Shown piece by piece: positions 22,452 through 37,300 of a DNA stretch of 64,000 nucleotides. The DNA is from Camellia lanceoleosa. Lineage: Eukaryota > Streptophyta > Magnoliopsida > Ericales > Theaceae. The stretch covers positions 133,550,223 through 133,614,222 of the forward strand of contig CM045761.1 in assembly GCA_025200525.1 (NCBI GenBank). Direction: 5' to 3'. Within the stretch, counting starts at the first letter, position 1. Each line of letters starts with the position of its first letter. Both the position numbers and the translations under genes were made by a program. The notes under the pieces are model-generated. The model saw only the letters and a list, made by a program, of their open reading frames with translations, had not been told where the DNA came from and did no database searches.

Positions 22452-22934
22452 TAAGTGATCGATTATTTCTCATAAAATAAACATGGAACATAGAAATTTT
22501 TTTTTTTATGGACACAAATTATTAAATATAGAAAACAATGGGTTCTGTTAACCCATCTAAATAAAGGAATATACAGTTGTAAAAAGAGAGTAAAATACAT
22601 CATATCTCTCATTAAGCCTGTTTGGTAGAGTTTATAAGTTGTTTATTTCAGTTTTTAACTTAATTTAAGTTAAACTATTGTGTTTGGTGCAGCTTAAATT
22701 AACCAGCTTATAACTTAAATCAAGCTATTTCTCAGCTTATCTCAAAAGCTGGTCAGGGGGTGCTTAATTTTTTGACTTAAGCACGCAGCTAGTGTGAGGG
22801 GCTAAAATTACTTAAATGCCCTCGTCAATATTCAAATATTAATATTAATTAATATTAATATTAATTAAAAAATAAAAAATTATATATTTTTGAAGAAAAA
22901 GAAAAAAATCAATATTAATTGAAAAATAAATATT

Positions 22935-24740
22935 AATTGTTATTAATTATTAATGAATTCATATTGTATATTTTATATTAATTAAAAAATAAAAAATTGT
23001 ATATTTCTCAAGAAAAAGAAAAAAAATCAATATTAATTAAAAAAAAATCAATATTAATTGGTATTAACTATTAATAAATTAATATTGTATACTTTTGTAA
23101 TGAATTAATTATTAATTGATAATAATTAATAACAATTGTTGATTATTAATATTAATTGATACTAATAAAAATTAAATATTAATATTAATTTATACTCATT
23201 AATAATTTTGGTATTAATTGAGATTAATTAAGCCATTAATTGATACTAATTAAGTAATTAATTAATACTAATTAATTTATAATGGAAAATAATTGTGACA
23301 ATAATACTTCCATTCATTTTAGCAAATGTATTAATTTTTAAATTAATTGATACTAATTAATACTAATTATATTAATTTTTATTAATGAAAATTAAAACTG
23401 AAAAAAAATGACAAAATAATCATTTTTATACCATATAAGGGTAGAAAGGACAATTATATAGTAAAAAGTTATTTTACAGCTTATTAACCAAACACTACAC
23501 TGCTGCTTAAATTCATAATCTCACAGCTACACTAAACAGATTAACAACTTATGTTCACAGTTATAAGTCATAATCTGTTAAGTAATTGGTATTAATTATT
23601 AATAAATTCATATTGTATATTTTTATATTAATTAAAAAATAAAAAAATTGTATATTTCTCAAGAAAAAGAAAAAAAATCAATATTAATTACAAAAAATCA
23701 ATATTAATTGGTATTAATTATTAATAAATTAATATTGTATACTTTTGTAATGAATTAATTATTAATTGATACTAATTAATAACAATTGTTGATTATTAAT
23801 ATTAATTGATACTAATAAAAATTAAATATTAATATTAATATATACTAATTAATAATTTTAGTATTAATTGAGACTAATTAAGCCATTAATTGATACTAAT
23901 TAATAATTTTAGTATTGATTGATACTAATTAAGTAATTAATTAATACTAATTATATTAACTTTTATTAATGAAAATTAAAACTGAAAAAAATGACAAAAT
24001 AATCATTTTTATATCATATAAGGGTAGAAAGGACAATTATATAGTAAAAAACTATTTTACAGCTTATTAACAAAATATTACTCTGCTGCTTAAATTCATA
24101 ATCCCACAGTTACACTAAATAGGTTAACAGCTTTTGTTCACAACTATAAGTCATAATCTGTTAAGTAATTGGTATTAATTATTAATAAATTCATATTGTA
24201 TATTTTTATATTAATTAAAAAAAATAAAAAATTGTATATCTCTCAAGAAAAAGAAAAAAAAATCAATATTAATTGGTATTAATTATTAATAAATTAATAT
24301 TGTATACTTTTGTAATGAATTAATTATTAATTGATACTAATAAAAATTAAATATTAATAGTAATTTATACTAATTAATAATTTTAGTATTAATTGAGACT
24401 AATTAAGCCATTAATTGATATTAATTAATAATTTTAGTATTAATTGATACTAATTAAGAAATTAATTAATACTAATTAATTTATAATGGAAAATAATTGT
24501 GACAATAATACTTCCATTCATTTTTAGCAAATGTATCAATTTTTAAATTAATTGATACTAATTTATACTAATTATATTAACTTTTATTAATGAAAATTAA
24601 AACTGAAAAAAATGACAAAATAATTATTTTTATATCATATAAAGGTAGAAAGGACAATTATGTAATAAAAAGCTATTTTACAAATTATTAATCAAATATT
24701 ATTCTACTGCTTAAATTCATAATTCCACAATTATGAACCA
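22935..24740. repeat. Large AT-rich tandem array, three copies of about 580-650 bp
   Basis: Unit starts (TATTAATTATTAATAAATTC then ATATTGTATATTTT) are at about 22935, 23587 and 24169. Each unit ends with GACAAAATAATCATTTTTAT, GGTAGAAAGGACAATTAT and CTGCTTAAATTCATAAT. Within units, ATTAATTGATACTAATTAAT sub-repeats abound. The array starts inside a GCCTGTTTGGTAGAGTTTAT-type transposon terminus at 22615, whose inverse is recognisable at the end of each unit, so it looks like an internally amplified MITE. Confidence 0.8.
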
Positions 24741-24955
24741 AAATCTATTAAGTTATCTCATATTCAATAAAACAGTTTTTTCTACTCTTAAATAATCTCA
24801 TATACCTATGAAAAAAAAATTAAAAAAAAAAAAACACACACAGGCACACATTTTCTATGCTTTTCTCTTCACACTGAAAAAACCGTCCACCAGTCTCCAA
24901 CCTTATTCCAGCCGAGTTGACGTGCAACACTATGCCGGCTCTTTCTCTCTCCACC

Positions 24956-24957
<2 letters not shown>

Positions 24958-24998
<41 letters not shown>
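24958..24998. repeat. (CT)n microsatellite upstream of the BGAL gene
   Basis: A run of about 20 CT units, about 390 bp before the BGAL start codon, in the likely promoter region. The open frames on either strand over it are repeat artefacts. Confidence 0.95.
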
Positions 24999-24999
<1 letters not shown>

Positions 25000-25207
25000 A
25001 TAGATAATATTGAGATTTACGACATGACAATTTAATTTATTAATTAAGGAAGGCTTATTAGTAGGAGTAGTATCTCTGAATTCCAATTCAATCCCAGATC
25101 TCATGCATTCATGGGTCTAGAACACCGTTTATTATTATTTTGAAACCTTCCTTTTTAATAAATACATTTTCCAACTTTGCTTCCAAGTTTTCAACCCAAA
25201 CTTGCTT

Positions 25208-25268
25208 TATATATAATTGAATACGACACCCAATACAAATCTTTCTATCGTTGTATGAAATATATAAA
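25208..25268 (+). promoter_or_regulatory. Candidate core promoter of the beta-galactosidase gene (TATA boxes)
   Basis: TATATATAA at 25208-25216 and TATATAAA at 25261-25268 lie 178 and 125 bases before the ATG. A GA-rich leader follows. Which box is used cannot be decided from sequence. Confidence 0.4.
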
Positions 25269-25385
25269 GAAAGAGAGAGAAAGAGTCTGTGTTCCTGAGA
25301 TGCTATATAGGTGAGTGATACTGTGATTTTCTTTCACATTCTGGCAAACCCAACTGGGACTTTCATTAGAGATAGATAGGGAGAG

Positions 25386-28300
25386 ATGTTAGGGTGGTGG
25401 TGGTTGTTTACTTTGGTGGCGGTGATAGGCGGTGCGTGTGGTGGACAGGTGACTTATGATAACAGGTCACTGATCATCAATGGGCAGCGCCAGATTTTGT
25501 TTTCTGGCTCAATTCACTATCCTCGAAGCACTCCTGATGTATGTCCTCTCTATTTTTCTTGGCGAATATTTGCGAGCATTGTTATTCATGTTCAAAAATT
25601 AGATTTACTTTTTAAAATCAGTAATAATGTATTAAGAAAATTATTGATTAATAATTAAATATTTTATAATTATCAATCAATTTGACACATTATTGATAAA
25701 AAAAGTGAGTCTAAAAAATCAACTTGTATATCATTTTTCTTTCTATATATATGTATTCACATGTCAAAAATGCAATATGTCGAAAGTGATAAATACTCAC
25801 AAAGTTGAATGCGAGCCCACAAAACGTTGTCATCTTCACGTACAATTTTGTGAATCTGTGAAGTTTTTTGTAAATTTTTGTGTATGTACAGCCATATATA
25901 TATATATGTATATATATATTTTTTAAAATTATTTTGTGTGTTTTTGAGGGATGGCAATGCCATTTGGATTCATTACAAATTGAGATGAATAAAATATAGG
26001 GAAACTGTGAAAATAGAGAAATATTGGATCATTCAATTGTCACTAAGCCTTGGGTAGGTAAACCTACCTTATTGTGAAGAATATCATGACTCATTAAGGT
26101 TTACCACATTTTTAAGTCATGATTTCAAGTAACATTTATGTGGTTTATTCAGAAATTAAAGAAAGGAAAATATAATTAATAAATCATTACATATAGCTGT
26201 TTAAAAGGATATTCTACCAATCTATTTCATAATTAAAACTTAATTCTAATTTTTATGATGTAGATTATTAAAAAATAAAAATAATATTTATGTGTTTTGT
26301 TAAATTTTATTTTGTGGAACTCCATTAAGAAATTAACATTGTACTCAAGTAAAAATATAAAAATAACTTGTAAGTACATGAGAAATATAATAAAGGATAT
26401 AAACCCGAGGTCGAGACATTAATTGACACCATAAGTCAACAATGTCAAAGACAACTAATACAACAAACTCTACAAACAAAATAATAAAATACTAATCTTG
26501 AATAATTTAACGGTAGTGTTACATATATTAATTAGTATATTAACTAATATATTAATAATAATTATAATATTATTATTGATTTCACTCATTATATAAATTA
26601 TAAATATTAAAATTATCTTAAATTATATTACATCATTAATTAATACACCAATTAATAAATAAATTAGTGTATATATCATTATTCAGAATTCAAACTGCAT
26701 TGTTTTCAACTTTAGAAATTTTTTTAACAGCTGGCAATTTTTACTATCATAATTTGCCAGTAAGATATTGTTGCTGAAATTGAAATTATATATATAATGC
26801 TGAAAAATTGGGTTTAAGATTAAATTAGACCTAATTCAAACTTCTTTAGGCTTTCCATTTCGGTAAGATCCCTTCCTTTAGGTCCTATCCATTATTTACA
26901 TATTTAAATTGATTATCTTCCATATGCATTCATGTACGGTTTCACATGTAAATGATTTACCGATTTAATATATTCTATTATATAAAATTAACACTTAAAT
27001 TGACGTATATAATTACTTTTTTTCCCCACAATAATATCTCTCATATTCAATAATTATCCCATCTCATTCAATAAGTGATTTATCAAACTGTTCAAAATTC
27101 TTAAAAAAAATTCATTATTCATCATCAAATCATTTAGGCTCGCTTGTTTAGGGAGTTAGAGTTAGTATTGAGATAGAGGTAAGATCCACTATATGTTATG
27201 TTTGTTTTGGAAGATAGAGAAGGAATTCCTAATCACTTGGGATTAGGATGGGTCTTGGGAGGGTATTAGGATAGAGGCTTGAGACTTGATATTAGAAAAA
27301 TAGTTTGCCGGACTATTTTATTTTATTTTATTTTTATATGTTGGGCATTTTTTATTTTTTTGAACATTAATGTTTAATTTTTTGTTTTTTTTTGTTAAGT
27401 AAAAATCATTGTTTTATTTTTTTCTATTTTTTTATTTTATTTTTATTTTTTACATTTTGGGTATTTTTTTTGAACATTAATATTCAATGTTTTTGTATTT
27501 TTATATTTATTTTTATATAAAAGTAATTTAATAATTCCTACACCAACAACTATCATCAAAACAAACACAATTTTATTTAATTTCTTCACAATTAATCTTC
27601 ATGCTATGAATCTCTTTTATTCTACCTTTAAAAACAAACGGGGCTTAAGGGTTTTGTTAACAAGGAGGTATTAAGGCCTCGTTTGGCAAGTGACTGTTTT
27701 AGCTTGAAAATCAAAAAATTATTAAAAAAACTAAAAAGCTAACAACTTATACTAAAAAGTCAAAAATTTTCTTTTCTCTCTACTTTTTTCATATATTTTC
27801 ATAAAAAGTCAAAAAGTCATTTTAAACATACTAATTTTTTTTATTTTATATTTTAACTAAAAAATTAAAAAATTACTAAAATAGTCTGTTTCTAAACGAG
27901 GCCAATATGCCTATCATGGAAAAGAGTAAATGCAATAATTATCTGGTTGTAAAAAATTGAGGTGAACCAAAATATCCTTATTTATTTATTTGTTCATTTT
28001 TATTTTGTCCCTTTTGCGTTTTTTCTCTTCTTTTTCCATCATCCTAAAACCTTCCAATTGTAATAGATTTAAGTTAAATGTAACAATTTTAAAATCTAAA
28101 ATTCTGGATTTTTTTCGAAAAAAAAATTAGAAAAACAAAAAAATGAGCTAGCTTTTGTAAGTTTATATATATATATATATGGTTTATTCTTATCTTTATT
28201 AATATATTTTTGACTCAATTTTTAATTTTTAAAACTGACACTTTACTTTTTATAGGTTATGGCAATACATTTTTATATAAGGTTTATTGATTATAAGTCT

Positions 28301-31300
28301 AATTCTATGAGGGATATGACATTAGATCAAAGAATGGATTTTTTTGGTGATAAGGATATGCTTATTAAAACATCATGTTGCCAAAATATATATTGATATA
28401 TGTGGCAATAAAAAACATATATATGTATTGATATAATAATATTGGTGTAATATTGTGTGGTAAAAGAAAAAATATATATATGTTGAGGGTGATGATGAGA
28501 CCATTTAGCACAAAGTTAAAAAATATAGGATAAATTATACTGATATCTTCTAAGATTTCTATTTAATATAGATTTTCCCTCACGTTTGAAAAATTATATT
28601 TCCTCTTTGAGATTTGTAATGTCATTACAAATTGCCCCTAAATTACTGATGTCATACCCTCAAATTTTTTAAATGATCATTTTGCCTTTTTTTTCTACCA
28701 TTTCTTCTTCCTATCATCATGACTACATTCTATAATTTTTTATCATTAAATTCTACCTGAACATATTTTTATTGAGTGATGATATACAAACATAAATTTT
28801 ATATAACATTTTCAAACACAATTATATAGTTTAATAGTGACCTTTCACTTTAAAACAAAACACCCATAAACATTATTTATATTTATAACATCACTATTAC
28901 AACATTTTTATAATATTTTTTGTATAATTTTTTTATATATGAATAGAATTTTTCATTTTTATTTCTAGCATCATTTTTCTTTCTCGTCTATTCACCTACA
29001 TTTATTATAGTATTACCAAATACCGTCATTCACATTTATTATAATATTATTAAATTTTTATATTTTTATGTTTTTTTGTATTTGATGAATTTAAAAAAAA
29101 AATCACAAAATATTATATTTCTTAAATATATCTAGATTAGGTGTATCTTAAAAATAAGAAAAAAATTGCTTAAAATATTAAAAAAAAATAGTAAAAATAA
29201 AAAAACACAAAATAAAAATAAAAAAAAAATCAATTTTTTGTGTGAGTCAAATTAAAAAAGATGATTGTTATTTATCTTAAAATGATATGAATAAAATATC
29301 AACATTATTTTATTATTTTATATGTATAAAGACTAAAGGGCAAATATGTCATTTTAATCTAATAGGGGTAAGTTTAATTTTTCAAACGAGGAAGATTTAT
29401 ATTAAATAGAAACTTCAGAGGGTGTCAGTGTAATTTACACAAATATATATATATATATATATAAATATCAAAATAGAGAATTAAAGAAAAAGGGTAATTT
29501 AGTCTTTAACCCAATATAGAAGCGGGTTAATTTTTTGACTACTTTAATCTAAGTTAAAAAGTCTCATTTAAGATGGACTTTTTGACTTTTTTAACTTTTG
29601 TAAACAAAACTGAAATAATTATAATTTAAATATGACATTTTATTTTATTAATTTTTTTAATCTATTTTATCTTTTTATAACTAAAATAACCCTAATCTCA
29701 ATGCAAAACATAGCCATAGTTATTGCATTATTTTTTTTTTTGTAATAGTGGAGTAGTTAGGTATATTTCTGTAAAATTGCAAACACAACCATTAGTTACC
29801 CCGCATACACATGTTGATGAGGCAGCTTTAACCATCATGCATGATGTTTGTTATGTGGGCAAGAAAAGCATGGAAAAAAAAGGCTCCTTAGACGAAAAGT
29901 TGGAGTAATTATTCAGTGGTTTGAGACGACGAGATCAATTTTTTTCCTAAATTACTTATGATAGATGGGTCAAAAAAGGAAAAATTATTTAGAAATGCAA
30001 AAGAGTAAATTTTCAAATTCCACTATTTTCCATTTATTCCGATCATAAATAAGTAAACCTAAAGTTAACAAGTGATCCAACTGATCAATTTTTTGAAAAG
30101 TTCAAATGATGGGAGTACACACAAACTAGTAAAACTTACAAACTTTCCTACTAAAATTTATGTGCTTGTTTGATTGGGCAAACTATAACATAGAATTAAG
30201 ATTATTAATCTATGAGATTCGCATTCTATTATTTTGGTTGCAAATTTTATTATTCGAATTACATTCCAATAGTTATCTAACAAAATTAACAATTTTTAAT
30301 TCTATAACTAATAACACAAAACATATATAATTGAAATTATATATTTCCATATCTATTGCAAAACAACCGTACATAAAAGAGAATTACGTATCACACTAAT
30401 GCAGCTGTGTAACTAATTCTACACTAATCTCATAAATTGTTAATCCCCTCTAGTAATCCTACAAATCAAATAGGCTCTGTGTGTCATGTAAGAATGGAAT
30501 GGTTTGGTTTGTTTTGCAGATGTGGCCATCCCTGATCTCTAAAGCCAAAGCAGGAGGATTAGATGTAATACAAACCTATGTCTTTTGGAACCTCCATGAG
30601 CCCCAACCTGGACAGGTACTCTCTCTCTCTATATATATATATCACCACATTATGCTAATTTGCTTCATATTCATATTGCAGTATGATTTCAGTGGAAGAA
30701 GTGATCTAGTAAGGTTCATCAAAGAAATCCAAACACAAGGCCTGTACGCAAGTCTTAGGATCGGACCCTTCATTGAAAGTGAATGGACTTATGGGTAACT
30801 TAACACTTCCTCTGATCAACAACAAGACTAACAAATTCACAGCTATTTGTACCAAACAAACTAATGGCCCATTGTATCAAACCTTGTTCAGTATCAATGA
30901 TATTCGATTGATCATATGCAAAACATTTGATCATGTGAATAAGATATTGTCAACATTGCATTTTGTACGCGTTTATGAAGAAGAAAACAACTTTAATCAA
31001 ATGGACGCATTTGCCATCAATTGTGCAATTTTGCCTCCATTTGGGCACCACATACTATACTAACCAAAGATTTCATGCAAAATAATTTAGACTTTCACAT
31101 TTGCAACAAGCTTCAAATAGTTAGCTATGTTGTTGCAGAGGCCTACCATTCTGGTTGCACGACATTCCAGGCATTGTGTATCGATCCGATAATGAGCCCT
31201 TCAAGGTGTTGATCACTTCTATCTCTGAACAGCTCATCCCAACTGGACATTCACATTTCAATATGGACTAACTGGTTTCATAATGGCAGTTTTACATGCA

Positions 31301-34300
31301 AAACTTCACGACGAAAATAGTCAACATGATGAAGTCTGAAGGATTATATGCTTCACAGGGAGGGCCTATCATACTGTCGCAGGTTAAGAATGTGGCAAAA
31401 AAGTTTGTATTGCTTAATATTTTCGAATGAGATAAAATTCACAGCTGTCCCGTGAATAACTGGTTTACAAATTCTCAATAAAATGTTGACACGTCACTAA
31501 AATTATGCGGCAAGATATATTGATGTACAATTTGTGTACCGTGGGAAACAAACTTAAAAAATCCCAATAAGCAAAAAGAAACCCACCAAATTTAATGGGA
31601 CTCACTCAAACAGTTTAAACCAAGGTTAAATTGGTGGATTCTTGTTTGTAAGCGATACTATTTGAATGATGTTTCCCACATTTTTTAAAAACTCTATTCT
31701 AATATAAGTCTTAAAAATTGTTTTATCCACCTTTTTCATAATTTTGTTGATGTGTCAACATTTTACTGGGAATCCATAAATCAACTTATTCACAGAATAC
31801 CGTGAATAAGTTAGTTTTTTTGCATATTCTGTTACAGGAACACAAATTTCTAGCGAAGGGCACATAATGCAACGTTAGTAGCATCCTATTCATCTGAATG
31901 AGGCCCACACTCCATTGGATAAATGCTACTGTATTTTGTGAAAAATTTTGCGTTTGTAGATTTACTGTTTGATGAAAATGTAGATTTATGTTCTGCTTAT
32001 AGGAAACCGATTTTTTTTAAATGTACATAATGCAGTGTTTACAGCATCCGATTCATCTGAATAGGGGCCACACTCCATTGGATGAATGCAGTGTTGAGAG
32101 AACTATAATTAGCAAAAATATTTGTTCATAGATTTTCTTTTTGTTGAACATGCAGATCGAGAACGAGTACCAAACTATAGAAGGGGCCTTTCATGAGAAA
32201 GGGCCAGCTTACGTTCGTTGGGCAGCACAAATGGCTGTGGGACTTCAAACTGGAGTGCCATGGACTATGTGCAAGCAAATTGATGCTCCTGATCCTGTGG
32301 TTAGTGCTCTTTACCTGGAACATATATTATTGATATAGATCAAGATGTGGTAAGATCATAAATGTTATTTCAGATCAGATTAATGGATTTTTTTTTCAAT
32401 TTGCAGATCAATACATGCAATGGGATGAGATGTGGAGAAACATTTGTGGGACCAAACTCACCAAACAAGCCATCAATCTGGACTGAGAATTGGACAACTC
32501 AGTATGTGCCTACTAAAACTTCTAAATGTTACACTTGTAAAATTATGCATTTGTGTCCTATACTTGCAACAAATAATAGAATCATGTCACTAAAAAAAGT
32601 TATACACAAGAAAGCACAGTTACTAACAGCTAAACTCAAAAAGATTAACCACATCTTATAAGTTTTCTGTCTTTGTTTTCCTGTGAAGATTCACCAAATA
32701 CGGCGAGAATATAAAAACAAGGTCACCTGAGGACATTGCATTTCATGTTGCACTATTCATTGCAAGGAAGTATGGGAGCTTTGTCAATTACTATATGGTA
32801 ATGTACAAGTAGCAAGCTCTATGATAATAAGAAGCTCTAAACTGTTATATTTTCCAGCTCACCTAAAATAACCTACCGACACAAGCTTCTAAATTTTACT
32901 TCATTTAATGGAATCATTTTTTATTTTTTCCCCTAGTACCATGGAGGAACAAATTTTGGAAGAACAGCCTCAGATTATATACCAACAAGTTATTATGATC
33001 TAGCTCCTCTTGATGAATATGGTATGTTATCAAATATTTGACTTACCCTGGTATTATAGTTTCTAAGCAAAAATTGATGTCAATATTGAATAATTCAGGC
33101 CTAATTAGGCAACCAAAATGGGGTCATCTCAAAGAGTTACATGCTGCAATAAAGCTATGTTCAGAGACTTTACTTACTGGATCACTAACCACATCATCTA
33201 TTGGTGAACAACAAGAAGTAAGAGCATTAAAAAGGAATTTTCATTGTTTTCATTACCAGTGACTTCCTTTTGTTATTAAACATGGGATCAAGTCTGATAA
33301 TGTTCAATTTATTTAATCCAGGCCTATGTCTTCCAAGGTCAACCAGGACAATGTGCAGCCTTCCTTGTGAACAATGATGGAAGAAATGATGTACAAGTTA
33401 TGTTTCAAAATTCTTCATACGAATTGCCTCGGAAGTCAATTAGCATCTTACCTGACTGCAAGACCGTAGCCTTCAACACTGCCAAGGCAAGTTCTGAAAT
33501 TGTTTGACAGAGTTTATCATTTTCCACTACTCCTATATTTTTAATTTTATTCATTAGTATAATGTACAGAATATAGTTAAAAGGTTCAAACAAAAAATGG
33601 TAGTTCATTGTTTAATTATAAGTTCCAGATTAAGATATTTCAATGAAACAAATTGAATATCACACAAAATAAAATTTTGCACTTGCACTTCTGAACAGGT
33701 AAACACACAATACAATACAAGATCAACAGTACCACTAATCAAGTTTGATTCAGCTGAAAGATGGGAAACATTCAAAGAAGTTGTCCCCAAATTTGAGGAA
33801 ACCTCATTGAGGTCAAAGGCATTATTAGAGCAAATGAACACCACAAAAGATGCATCTGATTATCTTTGGTACACTTTCAGGTAAACTAAGATTTTATTCT
33901 ATTGCTTCTTAGATCTGAAATTTCAACTCAACTCGAAGAGTACAAAACTCTTAAAAAAATTGTTTTTGCATATCTACATGATGTGTGCCGATTTTAGGAA
34001 AGGAAAGTACTGACTTATGAAGTGGAGTGTTTCCATGTAGCCAATAAAAGTTTCTCGCCTCTGACTTCCCAGCTATTTGTGATATAGTTTTTCTTTTAGA
34101 TAATGGTAACTAGTATTTATATGCTAAATTGCATAGGCATGGACAAGTGACACAAGATGTCGATATTGAAAAAATGCAGGACATCACATGTTTGGGACAC
34201 ATTAATAATTACATTTTTATAAATTTATTATATGAGAAATATATAAATAGTTTATTCAAAGGTAATGGAAAAAAAATAACATTAATTAAAATGAAAAAAA

Positions 34301-37300
34301 TAACACTAATTAAAACAACTTAAACATCAAAATATCATTTAGGTGATGGGACTTAAGGCTTGGTTTGGTTATCCAAAATATCATTTAGGTAACAATTACA
34401 ATCTAAAAAATGCAAAATAATTGGAAAATATAGAAATACACATGATGAATCATCTTATAAGTCTTTTAAAACATATTGAGAATAAATATAGAACATTGTT
34501 AATTTGAAGAAATTCATCACACAGATCGTGTTCAGAGGGTTCAAGAAGTGTCGGCAAAGTGTTAGTAAAATGTCCAATATTATGCATTTACATTTTTTAT
34601 TAAGACACAAATTGTTGGACACGCTTTTTAAGAGTGTCCACAAAGTGTCATGTCCGACACCGCACACCTCCTCCATAGAAGTGTCCATGCTCCTTAGTTT
34701 ATATGCATTTATATTTTAAAATTATGTGCTGATTAAGATTTACAGATTTATATGTGAGATACAAATTACAACAGACATTGATATATGAAACATATAGTTG
34801 TTACAAGAACACTACTTATCAAATGAAATGCTTTTTATAATGTGTATTTGTAGATTTCAGCAAGATTCTAATAATGATCAGCTTGTACTTAATGTGACCT
34901 CTCTTGGACATGTCGTGCGTGCATTTGTCAATGGACTACTCGTAGGTAAGCTCTGTGCCTTCAATAATTAAGTTATGTCCTCTTGGTTTATAATTGTTGA
35001 GTACACAAAAACATGCATTTTATTTGCAATTGTATATTGCAATATATACGCATGAAACATAACAGATTTTCAAAGGATATGAGTAAAGCAATCATGCATT
35101 TCAAATAAAAAAAACTTGTTTCACTGAAATTTTAAACTTGTTATATTAAAATAATAAAATCTCCCACATAATATTTCCATACAATATATTCATCTCCTTT
35201 TGACTGGGCGCTCACATATTGCTCTGTATTTTCTGGACATCAAAAACTTTTGACAATGTTTTACTTTATTTTCTTTATCAGATTGTAGCATAGTTAACTG
35301 TTGGACTTCTCATTTGTTCTTTAGGATCTGCCCATGGAACTCATAGAACAAATGTTAACCTGCTGAACAAAGTTTCTTTAAACAGTGGAATGAACAATGT
35401 CTCCTTACTAAGCGTAATGAGTGGATTACTGGTACTGTTCAATCTCAATCTTTAATCATTTTTTTTTGTACATACTTTCATAAATCTTATAATGCATTAG
35501 TGACAAAGCAAGCAAGATCATCCAAAAGTACTTCTGAATGGTAATGAAATTTAACCAACCTAAGGACAGATATTCAGTACAACAAGAAGATTTAGCAATA
35601 CATATATAGGGCGTGTTTGGGAAGCCAATTTTAGGCTTTTTTTGGGCTAAAATCCACAAAAGTCAAAATTGGCTAAAATAGCCAATAAAACAAAATATCA
35701 CATCAAACCCATAATCATTTCACTTTTTTTTTTTCACAAACATCACATCCAACCACAAAAAAATCCAACTTTCTTCCCAAACACAAATATTTTAGCCTAC
35801 TAAAATAGCCAAAACCTAAAATAGCCTACTAAAATAGCAAACTTCCCGAACGAGGCCATAAAAGGATAAAAAGAGAGAAATATATTAAAGTGTAGCATCT
35901 AACAAACCTGACAAAATGCTCAGCTGAACTTTATCTTTTGTTCAAGTTGCCTCCAAACTCTGTTCATCTCTTGTAGTTAATGTTATTTCTATCAGCAGAT
36001 GGAAACATAAATATGATTTTGTCGCTTTATATAAGATTGATAGTTCCCTTTCATTTGTGATGTGAAGGATTCAGGACCATTTCTTGAGCATAAGAAAGCG
36101 GGATTAAGTGATGTGATAATTTCATCCAACCAAGATATTCAAAATTTCACTAACCACCCATGGGGATATCAGGTGATCAACTTCTAACCACCAAAATGCT
36201 TGTTCCTGCTTTGCTTTATTAATTCACTTGTTGCTCCACTACTCTTTATGCTTCAAAAGTGTTTTTCTAGTTCTTTTTTTTTAAAAAAAAAACTCTGGAA
36301 AATAACTATCTAACCTTGTTGGTTTTTTAGGATCAAATAATTCTCATTGACTTTATCGCATATAATGATTCACAATTTGTATCCCTATTTCAAGGATCAA
36401 TTTTGTAAATATTAAAAATCTTTTTATCATAACACAATTCTATCATTCATCGAGTCTCAACCTCATTTTCTATACTCTCAAGAATCTTATCTTTTTAATT
36501 CCTCTTTCAAATTTTATTTGCACACCCATTCTTTCCCCTCAATCAATCATGCCCAAATAGTAATTTTTAAAATTTTGAATGATTTGAGTCTCTGAAAACT
36601 TTGGCTAAAATCTCAAGGCTAGCTTTAGTAATATGAAAATTTAATCTTAATCTCAAGTCATTGTCAACCTTATTTTGTGCTCTCAAGGTTCTCATTTTAA
36701 TCTTATTTTCAATCACCACTGACCACGCACTCTTTTCCCTAATCTTTCGTATGCCATGTAGAGATACAAAAAATTCTAGAGATTTGATTCCATTATTAGC
36801 CACTATGCTAAATTCTGTAGAACTGTCACTAAATGGAAGCAGAACAAAATATATAATTGTTACAAACCAATTCATGAAGGTTGGATTGCTTGGAGAGAAA
36901 CTACAAGTCTACACAGAAGATGGATCGAGTAAAGTTCAATGGAGTACATATAACTCTTCTTCACAACCACTCACATGGTATAAGGTAAGTAGAAGCTTTA
37001 TGCTCCTTATTTAATGAATGTATAATGTATTGCATTATAATTTGAAATGAAAAATAATAGGCTGTCTCATTTTTGTTTCTCTGCATCACTGTGGTGGTGG
37101 GCTCGATTCTAATTTTTATGCAGTTTATAGTCAAATAGGAGTGTCAAAAGTGGCATTAATGTAAAATAAAATTAGTTTGATGAGATGACTATTAAGATGA
37201 TCATAAACACTACATGGCATTTGTGTGTTCCAGGTGATTCAACTCATTTTAGTGCATGTGCTCCAAAGATTGCTATCTATGAAGCACACACACCTCTCTG

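Larger units (their letters stand above)
25539..30519 (+). other. Intron 1 of BGAL16-like gene, 4981 bp, transposon-rich
   Basis: GT at 25539 and AG at 30518-30519. It separates the signal-peptide/N-terminal exon from the rest. It holds a MITE (27675-27903), a larger inverted-repeat element (28530-29440), a possible MITE at 27146-27650 (GGCTCGCTTGTTTAGGG ... AACAAACGGGGCTTAA) and a possible one at 30163-30478 (CTTGTTTGATTGGGC ... AATCAAATAGGCTCT). Short open frames inside it have no recognisable domains. Other introns are mostly 70-1000 bp. Confidence 0.85.

Noticed and set aside
24808..25104. Open frames on both strands upstream of the BGAL gene
   Set aside because: Produced by the (CT)n repeat (SLSLSL on one strand, ERERER on the other).
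30773..31212. Two plus-strand open frames between BGAL exons 3 and 4
   Set aside because: They read through introns 3 and 4; the exon parts are in a different frame from the open frames or form only short pieces of them.
36661..37014. 117-codon plus-strand open frame as a separate gene
   Set aside because: Its second part is BGAL exon 16 (36880-36984) read with intron on both sides.
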